64,000 nucleotides of DNA from Hordeum vulgare subsp. vulgare. Taxonomy: Eukaryota > Streptophyta > Magnoliopsida > Poales > Poaceae. The stretch is taken from assembly GCF_904849725.1 (NCBI RefSeq), contig NC_058523.1, positions 166,824,689 to 166,888,688 of the forward strand. The letters are read 5' to 3'. Both the position numbers and the translations under genes were made by a program. Below are positions 1-12,659 of this stretch, piece after piece (position 1 is the first letter of the stretch; each line of letters opens with the position of its first letter). The notes under the pieces were generated by a model. That model was not told where the DNA came from. It saw nothing but the letters and a program-made list of their open reading frames with translations, and did not search any database.

Positions 1-92
1 CTCAACTTCAAAACATTTCAATTTCTTGAAATTTGAGAGCCAATTTGACCACTCCAAATTCCTCGCACCCATACTCTGGTCACAGGTACAAA

Positions 93-2257
93 ATGTCAGG
101 TGATGAATCACTAGGTTCTCATCAACTTAACTCATTTGCAGCGTTCCTCGAAGAAACTTTGCCAGGATCATCAGAATCTTCAAGAGTGCAAATTCCTCAG
201 CAAAAGCATCAATTGAAGAAAATGGAAGATGATAGAAAGCAAAAAGGAGGAAAGAAACTTGAACAGAACACTGCAGTTGATATACCCGAAGACATATACG
301 CTGACTACCGCACGCCAGATGAGGAAATATATGGCAAAGAACCCATGCCGAAGCGCAAAATAAGGCTTCAGAAAATAGAACGCAGGTGGACTAAGGAGTG
401 GAAGGAACATCGCTATGTAACTCCAAAGTATGCGAAGAAATTCGCCCTGAAGCTACCTTGCAAGAGGCCTCCTCTTGGTAATCAATAGGTTGCACATCCC
501 TCAAGTGTTGAAACAATTGAGGATTACCCTGAGGAGTAGACCATACACTTGTCCAAGCTACAGAGAAAAGCAGAAGCTGTAGTGAAGAAATTCAATGCGG
601 AATCTGCTGCTGCCACTGTAGCCACCTCTTCTGCTGCTGAAGCTTCTGGTACAGCTATTCCTCAAATGAGGACTGTGCCAAAGAAACCAAAGACCTGAAT
701 GCCTAAAGAGCAATTTCTTTAGAAGGCTGCACCAGCACCAAAACCTTCAACAGCACCACAGGCCTCAAAGCCTGAACAAAAGAAGATAGTCAAGCATCAG
801 CCTCCTCATTCTAGCTCCTCTGTGCCATCTGTCACGAGCTGTGTGAAAAAGTCTTCACCAACTCTCTTGAAGACTAAAATGACTGCTGGAAGAGGCATCA
901 GGCCCAATCCAAGGAATGTGATCAACATCCCTTCTGCATCAGAAGGAAGTGAAGAATTTGCCGATGAAACTCTTCAATCTATCATACGAAACAAGCAGGA
1001 ACGAGTTGCACAAGCCTCAGGCAGCTCTATTCCTCTTGCCATGGACCCCAATGTTCTGCTGGATTGCATCAATGTCTGGTATGAAGATCCAAACACTCCC
1101 ATTGATGACTTGAAGCTTCCCCCTGGTCTCAGTAGCATGGTTGCCACATTCATCAATGAGGCAAAATGGAAAGAGCAGCAAACCAAGCAAGCAAAGGCTG
1201 CAAAACTGAATAAGGAGAAATTCCTCAAACAGAATCTCCTCAATCTGACGCCTGAAGCTCTCGTTTCAACCCAGGCTAAACTGAAGACTTTGACAGAGAA
1301 GTACACGAAACTATCTGATCATCAAAGTCTCAAGGTGAATTTCATCAAGTTTGCAACTGATGCAATTGATGAATACAACAAGAAGGCTAGTCCTCCTGTG
1401 CCGCAAAAGCTACCGGAGTCCAGTTATCCGGTACAACTGACCAAAGAAGATAAAGCTGATGAACATGTTGTTGAGGAAATGCCTCAAGAAACTCCAACTG
1501 ATGAATCTGCTCCAACTAATTAAAATGGTCGAGCTGTTGAAACTGCCAGGACCAAGACTGCACCAGCTCCTGAAGAAAGAATTCCTTCACCTCAACCCTC
1601 AAAGGTGAAGAAGATGGTTCCGTCTGCATCAGACGTGAAGAACACCAAAGCTGCTCAGAAGGAAGCAAAGAAAAGAAAAGCTTCAATGACCACAGAATCC
1701 TCAGAGGCCAAGCGCCTGAAGGTTACTCAGACAGAGTCTTCAACTGCCCTAGTGGATGCTACACCTCTAAATGTATCTCCATCCTACGCACTGGTTCCCT
1801 TCAAAATTGACTATGTAATTCGAGAAGAAGATGAGGAAATGAAAGATGTTGAATCTGAAGAAATCATGGATGAGGAAATACAAACTGATGATATTCCTCA
1901 ATCCTCTATTCCTCAAAAGACATCTGATAATATGGATTGCACCACTCCAGTTTTCCATGATGACTTTTGGGAAGAGTATCATCACTCACCAAGGTCAACC
2001 CAAACCCTCCTACTCCTGCTGCAACAGAAATCCTCACAGGATCTGATGTGAAGACCGTCTGTGATGAATCTGCTCAAGGATCAGCTGCATCAGCTGATGA
2101 TTTTGCCTCCTCCACCAAGAAAATTCCTCAAGCTGAGGAAAATCCTCAACCTGAAGAAAAAGGTCAGAATGAAGAAAATGTTCCTGCCACTAATACCGAA
2201 ACTGCTATTGTTGTGGTCAACACAGAAACAACAATGATAATATCCCCTCTTCAAGAA
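93..2257 (+). pseudogene. C1 copy A: truncated extra 3' ORF of a Sirevirus-type Copia element
   Basis: Degenerate ORF rich in Lys, Pro, Ser, Thr, Ala and Glu, about 85-90% identical by eye to 4,806-6,940 further right. I place the start at the ATG at 93, because the second copy has a matching ATG in the same context at 4,806. Longest open segments are 33-488, 822-1,523 and 1,605-2,051, mostly in one frame and separated by stops and a frameshift near 1,960. Low-complexity Lys/Pro/Ser/Ala-rich and acidic stretches alternate with a more ordered central block (about 960-1,400). No catalytic motif is visible. The position of the homologous copy, after RNase H, matches the extra 3' ORF known from Sireviruses, whose function is unknown. 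The ORF stops abruptly at about 2,257, where sequence coding for reverse transcriptase begins. Confidence 0.75.
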
Positions 2258-3485
2258 GATTACTTTATATCAAATGGATGTGAAAAGTGCATTCCTCAAT
2301 GGTAAGCTTGAGTAAGAAATATATGTTGCTCAGCCGCCAGGTTTGGAGGATCCTAAGAATCCAGACAAAGTCTTCAGACTCAAAAAGGCACACTATGGCC
2401 TCAAGCAAGCCCCTCGGGTGTGGTATGATACATTGAAGGAATTCCTCATGAAGAAAGGCTTCAAACCTGGTTCACTCGATCCAACTCTTTTCACTAAATC
2501 CTATGACAATGAACTATTTGTGTGACAAATATATGTCGATGACATCATATTTGGTTGTACTCACAAACGTTACAGTGATGAATTTGCTTACATGATGAGT
2601 GAAGAATATCAGATGTCTATGATGGGGGAGCTGAAATTCTTCTGAGGACTTCAAATTCGTCAACAACGCAATGGAATCTTCATATCACAGGTGAAATACC
2701 TCAATGATGTTTAGAGGAAATTCGACATGCATGAATGCGAAGGTGCCAAGACTCCCATGCCTACCAACGACCACCTCTGCACTGACGAAAATGGTAAAGA
2801 TTTTGTTCAGCAGGTATATCGCTCGATGATTGGCTCTTTATTTTATCTATGTGCATCTAGGCCAGTTATAATGCTTAGTGTTTGCATGTGTGCTCGTTTT
2901 TAAGCAAAACTGAAGGGATCACACCATAAGGTTGTGAAGCATATTATTCGATACTTACCTCACACACAAACACTAGGATTATGGTACCCCAAGGGCTCAA
3001 ATCTTCATCTCGTGGGATATTCTGATTCTGACTATGCTGGTGACCGTGTGGATCGCAAGTTAACTTCTCGCACTTGTCATTTCCTCGGAAGATCATTAGT
3101 CTACTAGTCCTCAAAGAAGCAGAACTGCTTTTCTCTCTCCACTTTCGAAGCTGAGTACATTGATGCTGGATCATGTTGTGCTCAATTGCTATGGATGAAG
3201 CAAACCCTCAAGGACTACGGCATCAACATGAAGAATGTGCCTCTCTACTATGACAATGAGAGTGCAATCAAGATTGCATACAAGTCAGTACAACACTCGA
3301 AGACTAAGGAAATCCAGATTCATCATCATTTTCTTTGGGACCATGTCCTCAAGGGCAATGTCATCATCGACCATGTGAAGACTGACGGTCAACTAGCAGA
3401 TATTTTCACTAAGCCCTTGGATGAGAAAAGGTTTTGCAAGTTGAGGTTTGAGCTAAATATCTTAGAGTCTTCAAATGTTTTGTGA
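2258..3485 (+). pseudogene. C1 copy B: Copia reverse transcriptase (C-terminal part) and RNase H
   Basis: Conceptual translation shows Copia RT hallmarks in order: the region with MDVKSAFLNG (about 2,274), LKQAPRVWYDTLKEFL (about 2,400) and the catalytic box YVDDIIFG (about 2,531). RNase H follows, with SDSDYAGD (about 3,020), EAEYI, CDNES-like YDNESAIKIAY and the end signature ADIFTKPLDE. The enzyme would copy element RNA into DNA inside virus-like particles. The N-terminal part of RT, integrase, protease and gag are absent here. In-frame stops occur near 2,311, 2,523, 2,645, 2,713, 2,901 and 3,105, so it cannot make protein. The last segment (3,186-3,485) is open to the natural stop. Confidence 0.9.
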
Positions 3486-4189
3486 AAACATGAACACATC
3501 CTAACACTTATGCAAAATTTATGACATAGATGTGCAACACACGAATAATCGATTTTCTTCAATCAATGAAGAATATCACTCTTAGTGTGAGGAAATTAAT
3601 GAAGAATTTGGTTCTCAGGGCCCTATGACAATTGTACGCGGCGCCTGAAATCATCATTCTTATACGATGGGTCACGCCACCAACCAACTTTGAAATTCTT
3701 CAAGCTGTCTTTCTTCAAAGTTGAAATTCATCAACGTGACGCTTTGTCACAAAATCCTCAAGTTTTTCAAATCTTCAAAACACTTGATGCTTTTTATTGC
3801 CTAGATATATATATATATATATATAGACTGTGATTTCAAAGTCCTCAACAACATTCACTTATAGCTATTTCTTCAATTTGATATTTCATCTAAGTGAATG
3901 TGATCGGACCCTACTCCCCTCTATGATGTACTCACCGAGTCTATTCAATTCTTCATATGCGTCCTACTTGAAACTTGTTCGAAATCCTCACTCTGTCCTT
4001 GTCAGCTGAGGATTTTGAAACAAAATCCTCAAATCTTCAAAATGAATTTTATATTGTTAAACAGTAACTAAACCCCACTTCCCACGATCAGATAAGCAAG
4101 ATCTCCACCGCTTTGATCTCAGGCTCCACGCGTCGTGCGGAGACGAACACGCAAGGGCAGTTCGGTCCTAAAAATACGCTCGAACAGTT
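3486..4189 (+). other. C1 spacer between RNase H and the internal promoter
   Basis: AT-rich non-coding stretch of about 700 bases. It has many copies of short words such as TCCTCAA and TTCTTCAA, also abundant in the following ORF, and a (TA)n microsatellite at about 3,806-3,826. No gene is seen. Confidence 0.6.
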
Positions 4190-4805
4190 TTCCACCTGAG
4201 CTATAAATAGGTCCTTACCCCCTCAGTTAAAACCCTTCATCCTCTCTTCATCTCTCCGCTCGAGCTCAAACCTAGCGCCACCGCTAGCAATCTCGTCGTC
4301 GGTGAGGAACAACTTCACTACCTAGACCTCGCCGTCGCTGAAATCACGCCAGAAGCGGAACATCTTCCTCCGCCGCCGTAGCTGTCTTGTGCCACCAAGT
4401 TAGGGCGCAACAGAAGTGAACCGAAGAGCGTCTCACTTTTACTGCCTCTGTTCTTCATGTTAGTCACACAGGGTAATTAAAATCTTATTTTACCGCCCTT
4501 GTTGATCTATTACTTTACTTCAGATTTGCGAAATCTATTTTACCTCAGTGTCTGTCAGCTTGGCACACTCAAATTCCTCAACACTTGATGAATTTCACTA
4601 AGCCACTAAAATTCTTCATGTGATTCCTCAATTGTGTTAATTCTCGAATCTGCACAACTCTGGAACCCAATATCAGAATGCTTAGTCGAATTCCTCAACC
4701 CACTGGTCAAATTCCTCAACTTCTAAAATTTCAATTCTTCAAATCTCAGAACGCATATGACCTCTTCAAATTCCTCGCACCCATACTCTGTTCACAAGTA
4801 CAAAA
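4190..4805 (+). promoter_or_regulatory. Internal promoter-like block and leader upstream of the C1 3' ORF
   Basis: A good plant TATA box, CTATAAATAG, lies at 4,201-4,210. It is followed by a pyrimidine-rich stretch (TTCATCCTCTCTTCATCTCT, 4,236-4,255) and a GC-rich leader (4,256-4,420) quite unlike the AT-rich surroundings. A possible splice donor (CAG/GGTAAT, about 4,470) and a CAC-AG acceptor-like site just before the ORF start (about 4,795; clearer as GTCACAG/GT at 79-87 in copy A) would define an intron of about 320 bases. This suggests a separate transcript for the 3' ORF. Promoter and intron are inferred from sequence only. Confidence 0.5.
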
Positions 4806-7800
4806 TGTCAGTTGATGAATATCTAATTTCTCATCAACTTAACTCATTTGCATCGTTCCTCGAAGAAACTTTGCCAGGGTCATGAGAATCTTCAATAGTG
4901 CAAATTCCTCAATAAAAGCATCAGTTGAAGAAAATGGAAGCTGAAAGAAAGCAAAAGGGTGGAAAGAAACCTGAACAGAACACTGTTGTTGATATCCCCG
5001 AGGACATAGACGCTGATTACTGCACGCCAAATGAGGAAATATATGGCAAAGAACCCATGTCGAAGCGCAAAATAAGGCTTTAGAAAATAGAACACAGGTG
5101 GACTAAGGAGTGGAAGGAATATCGCTATGTCACTCCAAAGTATGCGAAGAAATTCGCTCTCAAGCCACCTTGTAAGAGGAATCCTGCTGGTAATCAACAG
5201 GTTGCACATCCCTCAAGCATGAAAACAGTTGAGGATTAACCTAAGGAGAAAGACAAACACTTGTCTAAACTGCAGAGGAAAGCAGAAGTTGCAGTGAAGA
5301 AATTCAATGAGGAATCTACTGCTACCACTGCAGCCACCTCTTCTGCTGGTGAAGCTTCTAGTACAGCCATTCATCAAATGAAGGTTGTGCCAAAGAAACC
5401 AAAGGCCTCAGTGCCTAAAGAGCAATTGCTTCACAAGGCTGCACCAGCACCAAAACCTTCAACAGCACCATAGGCCTCAAAGCATGAACAAAAGCAGATA
5501 GTCAAGCATCAGCCTTCTCATTCTAGCTCCTCTATTTGATCTTCCACGAGCTCAGCGACAAAGTCTTCACCAACACCTTTGAAGACCAAAATGACTGCTG
5601 GAAGAGGCATCACGCCTAGCCCAAGAAAAGCCATCAACATCCCTCTTCATCAAAGGGAGTGTGGAATATGATGATGAAACTCTTCAAGCTATAATCAGAA
5701 ACAAGCAGCAACGAGTTTCACAAGCCTCAGACAACTCTATTCCTCTTGCCATGGACCCCAAGGTTCTGCTGGATTTCATCGATGTCTGGTATGAAGACCC
5801 AAACACTCCCATTGATGATTTGAAGCTTCCTCCTGGTCTCAGCCACATGGTTGCCACATTCATCAATGAGGCTAAATGGAAAGAGCAGCAAGCCAAGCAA
5901 GCAAACGGTGCAAAACTAAAGAAGGAGAAATTCGTCAGGCAGAATCTCCTCAATCTGACGCCTGAAGCTCTTGTGTCCACCCAAGGTGAACTGAAGACTT
6001 TGACTGGCAGGTACACGAACCTATCTGATCGTCAAAGTCTCAAGGTGAATTCCATCAAATTTACAACTGATGCAATTGATGAATACAACAAGAAGGCTGC
6101 TCCTCCTCTGAAACAAAAGTTGCGTGAGACCAGCTATTTGGTTCAGCTGACCAAAGAAGATGAAGCTGATGAACCTGCTTTTGAGGAAATGCCTCAAGAT
6201 ACTCCAGCTCATGAATCTGCTCCAGTTGATGAAAATGCTCCAGCTGAAGAAAATGCTTCAGCTGAGGAAATAATTCCTTCACCTCAACCCTCAAAGGTGA
6301 AGAAGATGGTTCCGTCTGCATAAGACGTGAAGAAAACCAAGGCTGCTGAAAATAAAGCAAAGAAACGAAAAGCTTTAGCGACCTCAGAATCATCAAAGGC
6401 CAAGCGCCCAAAGGTCACTCAGACAGAGTCTTCAACTGCCCCATTGGATGATACTCCTCTCAGTGTAGCTCCATCCTATGCACTTGTTCCCTTCGGAATT
6501 GACTATGTCAATCCTGAAGAAGATGAGGAAATGAAAGATGGTGATTCTGAAGAAACCATGGATGAGGAAATACAAACTGATGATATTCCTCAGTCCTTCA
6601 TTCCTCAAAAGACATCTGATGATATTAATTGCACCACTCCAGTCTTCCGTGATGACTTCTGGGAAGATACAACCCAAGTCCCTCCTACTCCTGCTGCAAC
6701 AGAAATCCTCACAAGGTCTGATGATAAGACCGTGTGTGATGAATCTGCTCAAGGATCTGCTGCATCAGCTGATGATTTTCCCTCCTCCACCAAGCAAATT
6801 CCTCACTCTGAGGAAAATCCTCAACCTGAGGGAAAAGTCCAAAATGAAGAAAATGCTCCTGCACGAAACACCAAAATTGATATTGTTGTGGTCAACCCAG
6901 AAACAAAAATGATAGTATCTCCTATTCAGGAACAACAGCATAATCTTCAACCGCACTAAAATCAGCCTTTGTCAAGAAGGCCAAAGTTTCAAGAAGAAGC
7001 TTTTGATGAAGAACGTATGTACTTCACAGGCGCAAATCCAGATGATAAGCTTCGCATCAGGCATCACTAAGTTTGGACGAGGACTCAGATCAACTACTAT
7101 GCCTCCGTGCTCTGCGGAAGGAACAAAATATTTCAGCACAAGCATATTCCTCATGTTGACATGGAAGAAATTCCTTGCTTCATTCTAGTCCTCAATGTTC
7201 TTCATGAAGCTGGACTGCTGCCTCTCTACACTGACACAGGTGAATGGAACAGCGATATCATTCTTTAAGTTTACGCTACTTTGCGTATCTCTGGAGACCC
7301 GAAGGATGTCAACACATTGCTTCATGCGCTTCCTGTCTCAATTCCCTTAGAAAATGTCGTGCTGATGTATGATGAACGGGAGTTGCCTAACAGACTAATG
7401 GAAGTCCTCATGAAGCCTTTGGCCAAGGATCAACCTCCAAGAACTACCTTTCTGGTTCAAGACTTGAAGTATGAACCACGAACCGTCTACAGGATCCTGT
7501 GCAATGTCATTGCTCCAGTCAAAGGCCATGATGATGAAGAAGATGCCGTAGGCATCATGAAGAATATCCACTTCAACATCATCCATGGCATACCAATAAA
7601 CCTTCATGATTTCTTCTTGATGACTTTGGCTGATAATGCTATGTCTCCCTTCGACATGAAGAATTATGCTCCTTGGATCATGAGATTCATCAGAAGTAGG
7701 TCAGGGATCAACTACCTTGCTGATTTTCCTAACCACATAGGGTATCTACCGCCTGTCAGAGTCATCAAGAAGACATTTGAGCTAGTTGAAGGCAAAGGAA

Positions 7801-8323
7801 AATCTATCATTAATGAAGAAAAAGGCCCCTTGATGGCCAATTCCGTGAAGTAGAGTCATATTCTTCATATGATGAAACTCCTACCCAAGATCCACCAAGC
7901 CATGTTGCCCCAAGAGTGGTGAATAACACAGAGCTACTCCTCGGTCTTCATCAGAAGGTCGATCGCAATCACAAATGGGTAAAATGTTAATTCAGTGCCA
8001 TCGTGAAAACCCTCAACGAGACTCAGAATGCAGTGAAGAAATATTACTATTATCTTCATGAGGTGTTTGATCGTACCTGAGCCACATTGGTTCATTTGAA
8101 GACTCAAGAGGAACTTGATGAATTAGAGTTTACTCGGGACTTGGACTGGTCATGGCCTCCCAAGCAGAAATTCAAGCCAATTCCAGTTCCTGACCTTGAG
8201 GACAATTCTTTTTCTTCATTCCTCACTACAGAATCTGATGAAGAACCAGAAGACACTTCTACTGGATCAAGGAAGAAGCCCGTCGCCAAGAATCCTCACG
8301 CCTGTTCATCAGCCAAGAAGTGA
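4806..8323 (+). pseudogene. C1 copy B: extra 3' ORF, nearly full length but degenerate
   Basis: Long broken ORF of about 1,170 codons starting at the ATG at 4,806. Open pieces: 5,261-5,473, 5,661-6,323, 6,327-6,959, 7,281-7,853 and 8,087-8,323. The N-terminal two thirds is Lys/Pro/Ser/Ala- and Glu-rich, probably disordered with coiled-coil stretches. A more ordered domain lies at about 7,200-7,850 (DLKYEPRTVYRILCNVIAP, then helices such as LHDFFLMTLADNAM and MKNYAPWIMRFI). The C-terminus is acidic and ends in a Lys-rich tail. One break is a stop at 6,321-6,323 (TAA) where copy A reads TCA; other stops lie near 5,239, 5,473, 7,186, 7,266 and 7,853. Known Sirevirus 3' ORFs are sometimes called env-like, but I see no signal peptide or transmembrane segment. 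Function unknown. Confidence 0.75.
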
Positions 8324-8848
8324 TAGTCTTAATGGGGTGTTTGTCCTCAGTCTTGTCCCTTTTCGTCACTTGATGACAAAGGGGGAGAAATTTGAGTTAG
8401 TCTTCACGCGGGATATATTTTGGGGCTTATGAACTTTATTAAGTTACAAACTCTTGGATCTTCTGAAGTGTTTTATGTAATGAGTTGTAACTTAAGCCCG
8501 ATGGTACTCTGACGCTTTTGAATGTTCTTCTTCGCATTATTATTCCATAAATATTAATGCACACATGCTTAAATTCGTCAGATACCATTTCTCATCATGC
8601 ATTCTCAAATTCTTCATATTATATGTCATATGTATGCATGATTTACAAGATACAGGGGGGATCTCCATGATATAAATCATCAATGTGCATTTGCTGTGAA
8701 AAGAAAAATCCTCAAAATATGCACATCTTCAGGGGGAGTCTCTCGGTATCTTTATTTCAAATTCCTCAAACTAAGTATTTACACTTCATATTTATATCCC
8801 CGTTGAAAACTTAACCTAATTGTCATCAACCACCAAAAAGGGGGAGAT
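8324..8848 (+). other. C1 3' untranslated region with repeated polypurine tracts
   Basis: Non-coding, AT-rich, holding four polypurine-tract-like motifs (about 8,379, 8,653, 8,730 and 8,835). The last one, AAAAAGGGGGAGAT at 8,835-8,848, abuts the LTR and is the probable plus-strand primer. Multiplied polypurine tracts upstream of the 3' LTR are a published hallmark of Sireviruses. Confidence 0.75.
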
Positions 8849-9416
8849 TGTAAGTGCATCTAGTGCCCTTAGTGATTTTGGTGGTTTGAAGACTTATAGG
8901 TTAAGTAACTAATGTGTTATAAGTGTACACATGCTCTATAAGTCGCTGAGGAGTTTGAGTTATACGATGAATATCGACCCCTAAAAATGTATATCTTTGA
9001 CTGAAGAAATTGGTCTTATGCTGAAGATTTGGATCGCGAAGAAATTGCGATGAAATTGATATTCCTCATGAAGATACTGAAGATGAGGAATTTGGTGTGT
9101 CCTAAAGAAAATCAATCCGAAGACTTTGAAGCGTGAAGATTTATTCTTTCTGTTTCATTTTGTTCACTCCTGAGTCATAGGAACACCGTACTGATAAAGA
9201 GGGTCGAGGTAACACTATGGAATGAATTTCCTCATGATGCTCAACCCAAGCCTAATCCTACAAAAGCCTCAAGTGAGGAATATGAGAGACATGAGGACTC
9301 TCACAGTTGAGGGTCCCGACCGTTGCCCGATTCGCGCCACCTCACCGATCTTATCCACACCAAAGGCCATAATATTTAAGGGCATTTATGTCAAATCATG
9401 TCGGGATGCTCCCAGG

Positions 9417-9425
9417 CTATAAAGA
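9417..9425 (+). promoter_or_regulatory. TATA box of the C1 LTR
   Basis: CTATAAAGA within the LTR, followed by a C-run, about 570 bases after the LTR start. This is the expected place for the U3 promoter of a Copia LTR. Confidence 0.5.
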
Positions 9426-11334
9426 CCCCCCCCACAACCATTAGCTGGCTGGCTGCTCCGCGAGAACCTGACACTTGTCACTTAGAGCAACCCAAATTCC
9501 TTAGAGTCTTCGAGAGTAAATCATCAGTGCGGAAATATCCCAAACACCAAACCCCAAACCAAAAACCAAGTGACTGAGCATCACTGAAGAATTTGTTCCT
9601 GTGTGGAACTGAAGCCTTTTACCTTTGAGGATTGTGCATCCTCCAGACGGTTATGCGTCATGGTCTAGAGCAATTCAGCAGTCAATTGTGGATTGCTGGG
9701 TGACCGAGTTTGTGAGGGTTTGGAAGTCTGCTTGGAAGGCTTACCACGAGTGTTGGGCGAGGACTTTGTGTCAATACAACAAAAACCCTCAGTACAGACA
9801 TACAATTTCATACCTAGAGACGTGTTATTTCATCTCTAGGTAGCTATAGAGTCATCTTAGTAAAGCGTTCTTGGAACGTCTTCCTACGTACCGTCTCAAA
9901 ACAGGTAGAGGCGCTTTCTAAGCGTGTCTATGTTGCGTGGGATGTTATATAGGGGCGTTCAAAATCGTCTCTATACAGGCAGGGACATTCTCCTAGACAC
10001 GTTGTGTCACACCTCTACTCAGATAGACATGTCTCATTTGCGTCTCATGAAGCATATAGCGGTCTTTTGTGTTTCATCATTTTGAAATCAATTTTTTTAT
10101 CATGCCAAAGCTAAATATGAAGAAAATACATCATTCAACGTCATGGATTGCATTTGCAACCATCATATTCACTTCTAATTGACAAAATAGAAATATTTTC
10201 TCTCTTTTTTTTGGTTGGGAAAAGAGAATTCTTTTCTCATTATCACATATCACGAAACAGGAAGGAAAATGCAAACCCTCAGAGTGAAAAAAAATCATAT
10301 TACTAAGGACATTGATAGTTTACAACTGATCTGTAAATTGATATACAATAATTCATATGTCACTTGCAATTAAAGTTCTAATTCTAACTACCTCTATGTC
10401 GGAAACTATCTAAAAAGATTCAAGTTCTTGATTGAAATCTATCTAAATCTCAGTAGCTAATTTAGTACATCAGCTTCCCGACTTTCACAGCTACAATGGA
10501 CACTTCTTCTACAACAATGTGAAGCCTATCCTTGCACGTTCCTCTTCTCAGTTATTTCTCTTAAAAAACCTGTTATGACCTGTACAGCTAATTAGTTTTG
10601 TCCTTTTAATCCTGCAATAAACCATGTAAGCGTAATAATCAGATAAGGGGAAGGAAAACAAAGGTAAGCGGAGCCGCATGATCTTGCATAATAATTAATA
10701 TAATATACATCCATGCTACTAATAATTTATTGTTTCTGTTAGTATATGTTTTTCTACTCTATAGGTTTAAGATTTCTTGGAAAAGACTATGGTTGAATGG
10801 GAATGACAGAGCAAAGCAGTCTAAGTGAGCATGATCTAGAGATAGTGTAACTTACGTGTCAAACAGATGACGACTAAATTGTTCTCATTAATCTTTGTCA
10901 AGGAAAATGGTTAGAACTTGAATAAAACACAAACCTGGTATAAATTCAAGAGTGATCTCTTGACATAAACATGTATTTATTTCACTTGCAAAACATCATC
11001 TATTGAATGTTTCCCTAATGGTCATGTCCTCCAATATCTGCAAATTCCAACAAAACATTACTTCTTATCATAGTGTAGACAAAATACAAAATTGACCAGC
11101 TACTTTACTAATAGAAAGAAATTGCAATATTTCCTGGTTACCACAACAATTTGACATGATTATAATCTGGTTGTCATGGCCAAAGATGGTACAAAGAAAC
11201 CCTAGTCAACCTAACTTACTAAGTACTGAATACTTAATTTTACATACACTCCGGGAGACATTCGAACTATACTTCACTCTTTTGTATAAATGTGGCATTG
11301 TTGAAACAGTGCTAGGGAAACAACAGTATACTTT

Positions 11335-11603
11335 TTTTTGAAACGCGGTGCCTTAGTATCTGATCCATTAAAGAGGCAGAAAAGAGTTTCCCGGTTAATT
11401 AATGGAAATCCGGGCGAAAGCTGTTACAACATGCCCTTCAATAGGGTACCATCAACACACAGACCCTCGGGGTCGCGCATCCAGCGAGCCGCCCGCTCTA
11501 TCACCCAAGCAATCAAAGCTGACACCCTACAACTATCTTTGGAGCCACCGCCCGACATACAGAAGGAAACCTCACACACCGACCCCAAGGCCGCGCACCA
11601 GGT
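11335..11603 (-). mobile_element. 5'-truncated LINE-like retroposed insert with poly(A) tail
   Basis: On the minus strand the segment ends in a run of A (poly-T at 11,332-11,339 on +) and is bounded by a 9-bp direct repeat GTATACTTT (11,326-11,334 and 11,604-11,612), as left by target-primed reverse transcription. The insert is GC-richer than the surrounding CACTA interior. A short minus-strand reading frame ends within it (stop near 11,424), followed by about 90 bases to the tail, consistent with the 3' end of a LINE or another retroposed transcript. The family is not identified. Confidence 0.6.
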
Positions 11604-12659
11604 GTATACTTTAACATGCATTTGCATTCCAAATCAGTCACAGAACTGTAAATGCTTGCTATAACCATTAGCCGGCGTTTCTTTCCTTTTGACATGCACA
11701 ATAATGTATGATGCCAAATAATTAATCAGCCCATTCATTAAAATGAACCAAGAATAAAATAGTGGGAAACAATATATATCGGATGCTTTCTTTGTTATGT
11801 ATCAGTTGGTGAAGCATGTTAGTACTACTGCTACTACTATACGTGGTTGAGGGTTGCAATCAGCTTCAAGCTCTGCATAACATCAGTACGTAAATGTTGT
11901 GATGTTGATAGTAAAAACAAATATCAAGCCTTCTCGTTCAGGCTACCAGTAACAAAATTTGCTTAGTATTGCACAAATTCCAAAGTAACAAGTGCCTTAA
12001 CGAATCATATGTAACTTTTATTATCTGGAATATCATATGTGAATGATTGGTATTTATGCACAAACTCTTTCTTTTGTTTTAGTAATAATACAAATCTCAT
12101 AATTTTTTATAACCATTGAGTTGCAGTTAGTGCAGCATTATTATAATTTTTTTAACTTGCATAGGAAGTGCTTAGAAATTCTAAAAGAAGGAAATAGGAA
12201 GCTGACTAATTGGATGACCCAGTTGTTATTTCTAAAATCATTTGTGAATCAAAGTCAAACTACCCAACATCAAGTCAAATGTACACTGTCTGTAAACTAT
12301 TATAAGAACATTTAGATCACCGGTTATTTTAATTTACAAAAGGAGTACATTTTTCTGTAAGAGAATAAAAACACAGAATAGCCCAAGCTTAATTGCGTCC
12401 TTCCTGTCTTAGCCATAATGCTCTATACAGTCCACCTTATTTTAAGTAAATATAATAAAATCCGCTGCATATTTGATTTGTTTATGCATTAGGTCCTCCA
12501 TGACCTGTAGAAAAACATGAATCCATCCTTCATTCTGACAGATAACAGGTGAATTACTCCAACACCCAGAGTTATAGGTCTCTTATGGACCGCTCATAGC
12601 AGTTGTACATATCAAGAATGGTGCCACATATTTTAGGGAAGAGATGAACAGAGAATAAA

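Noticed and set aside
9790..9842. Short palindrome CCTAGAGACG...CATCTCTAGG as a MITE
   Set aside because: Too short and without a TSD; it is part of the CACTA subterminal repeat region.
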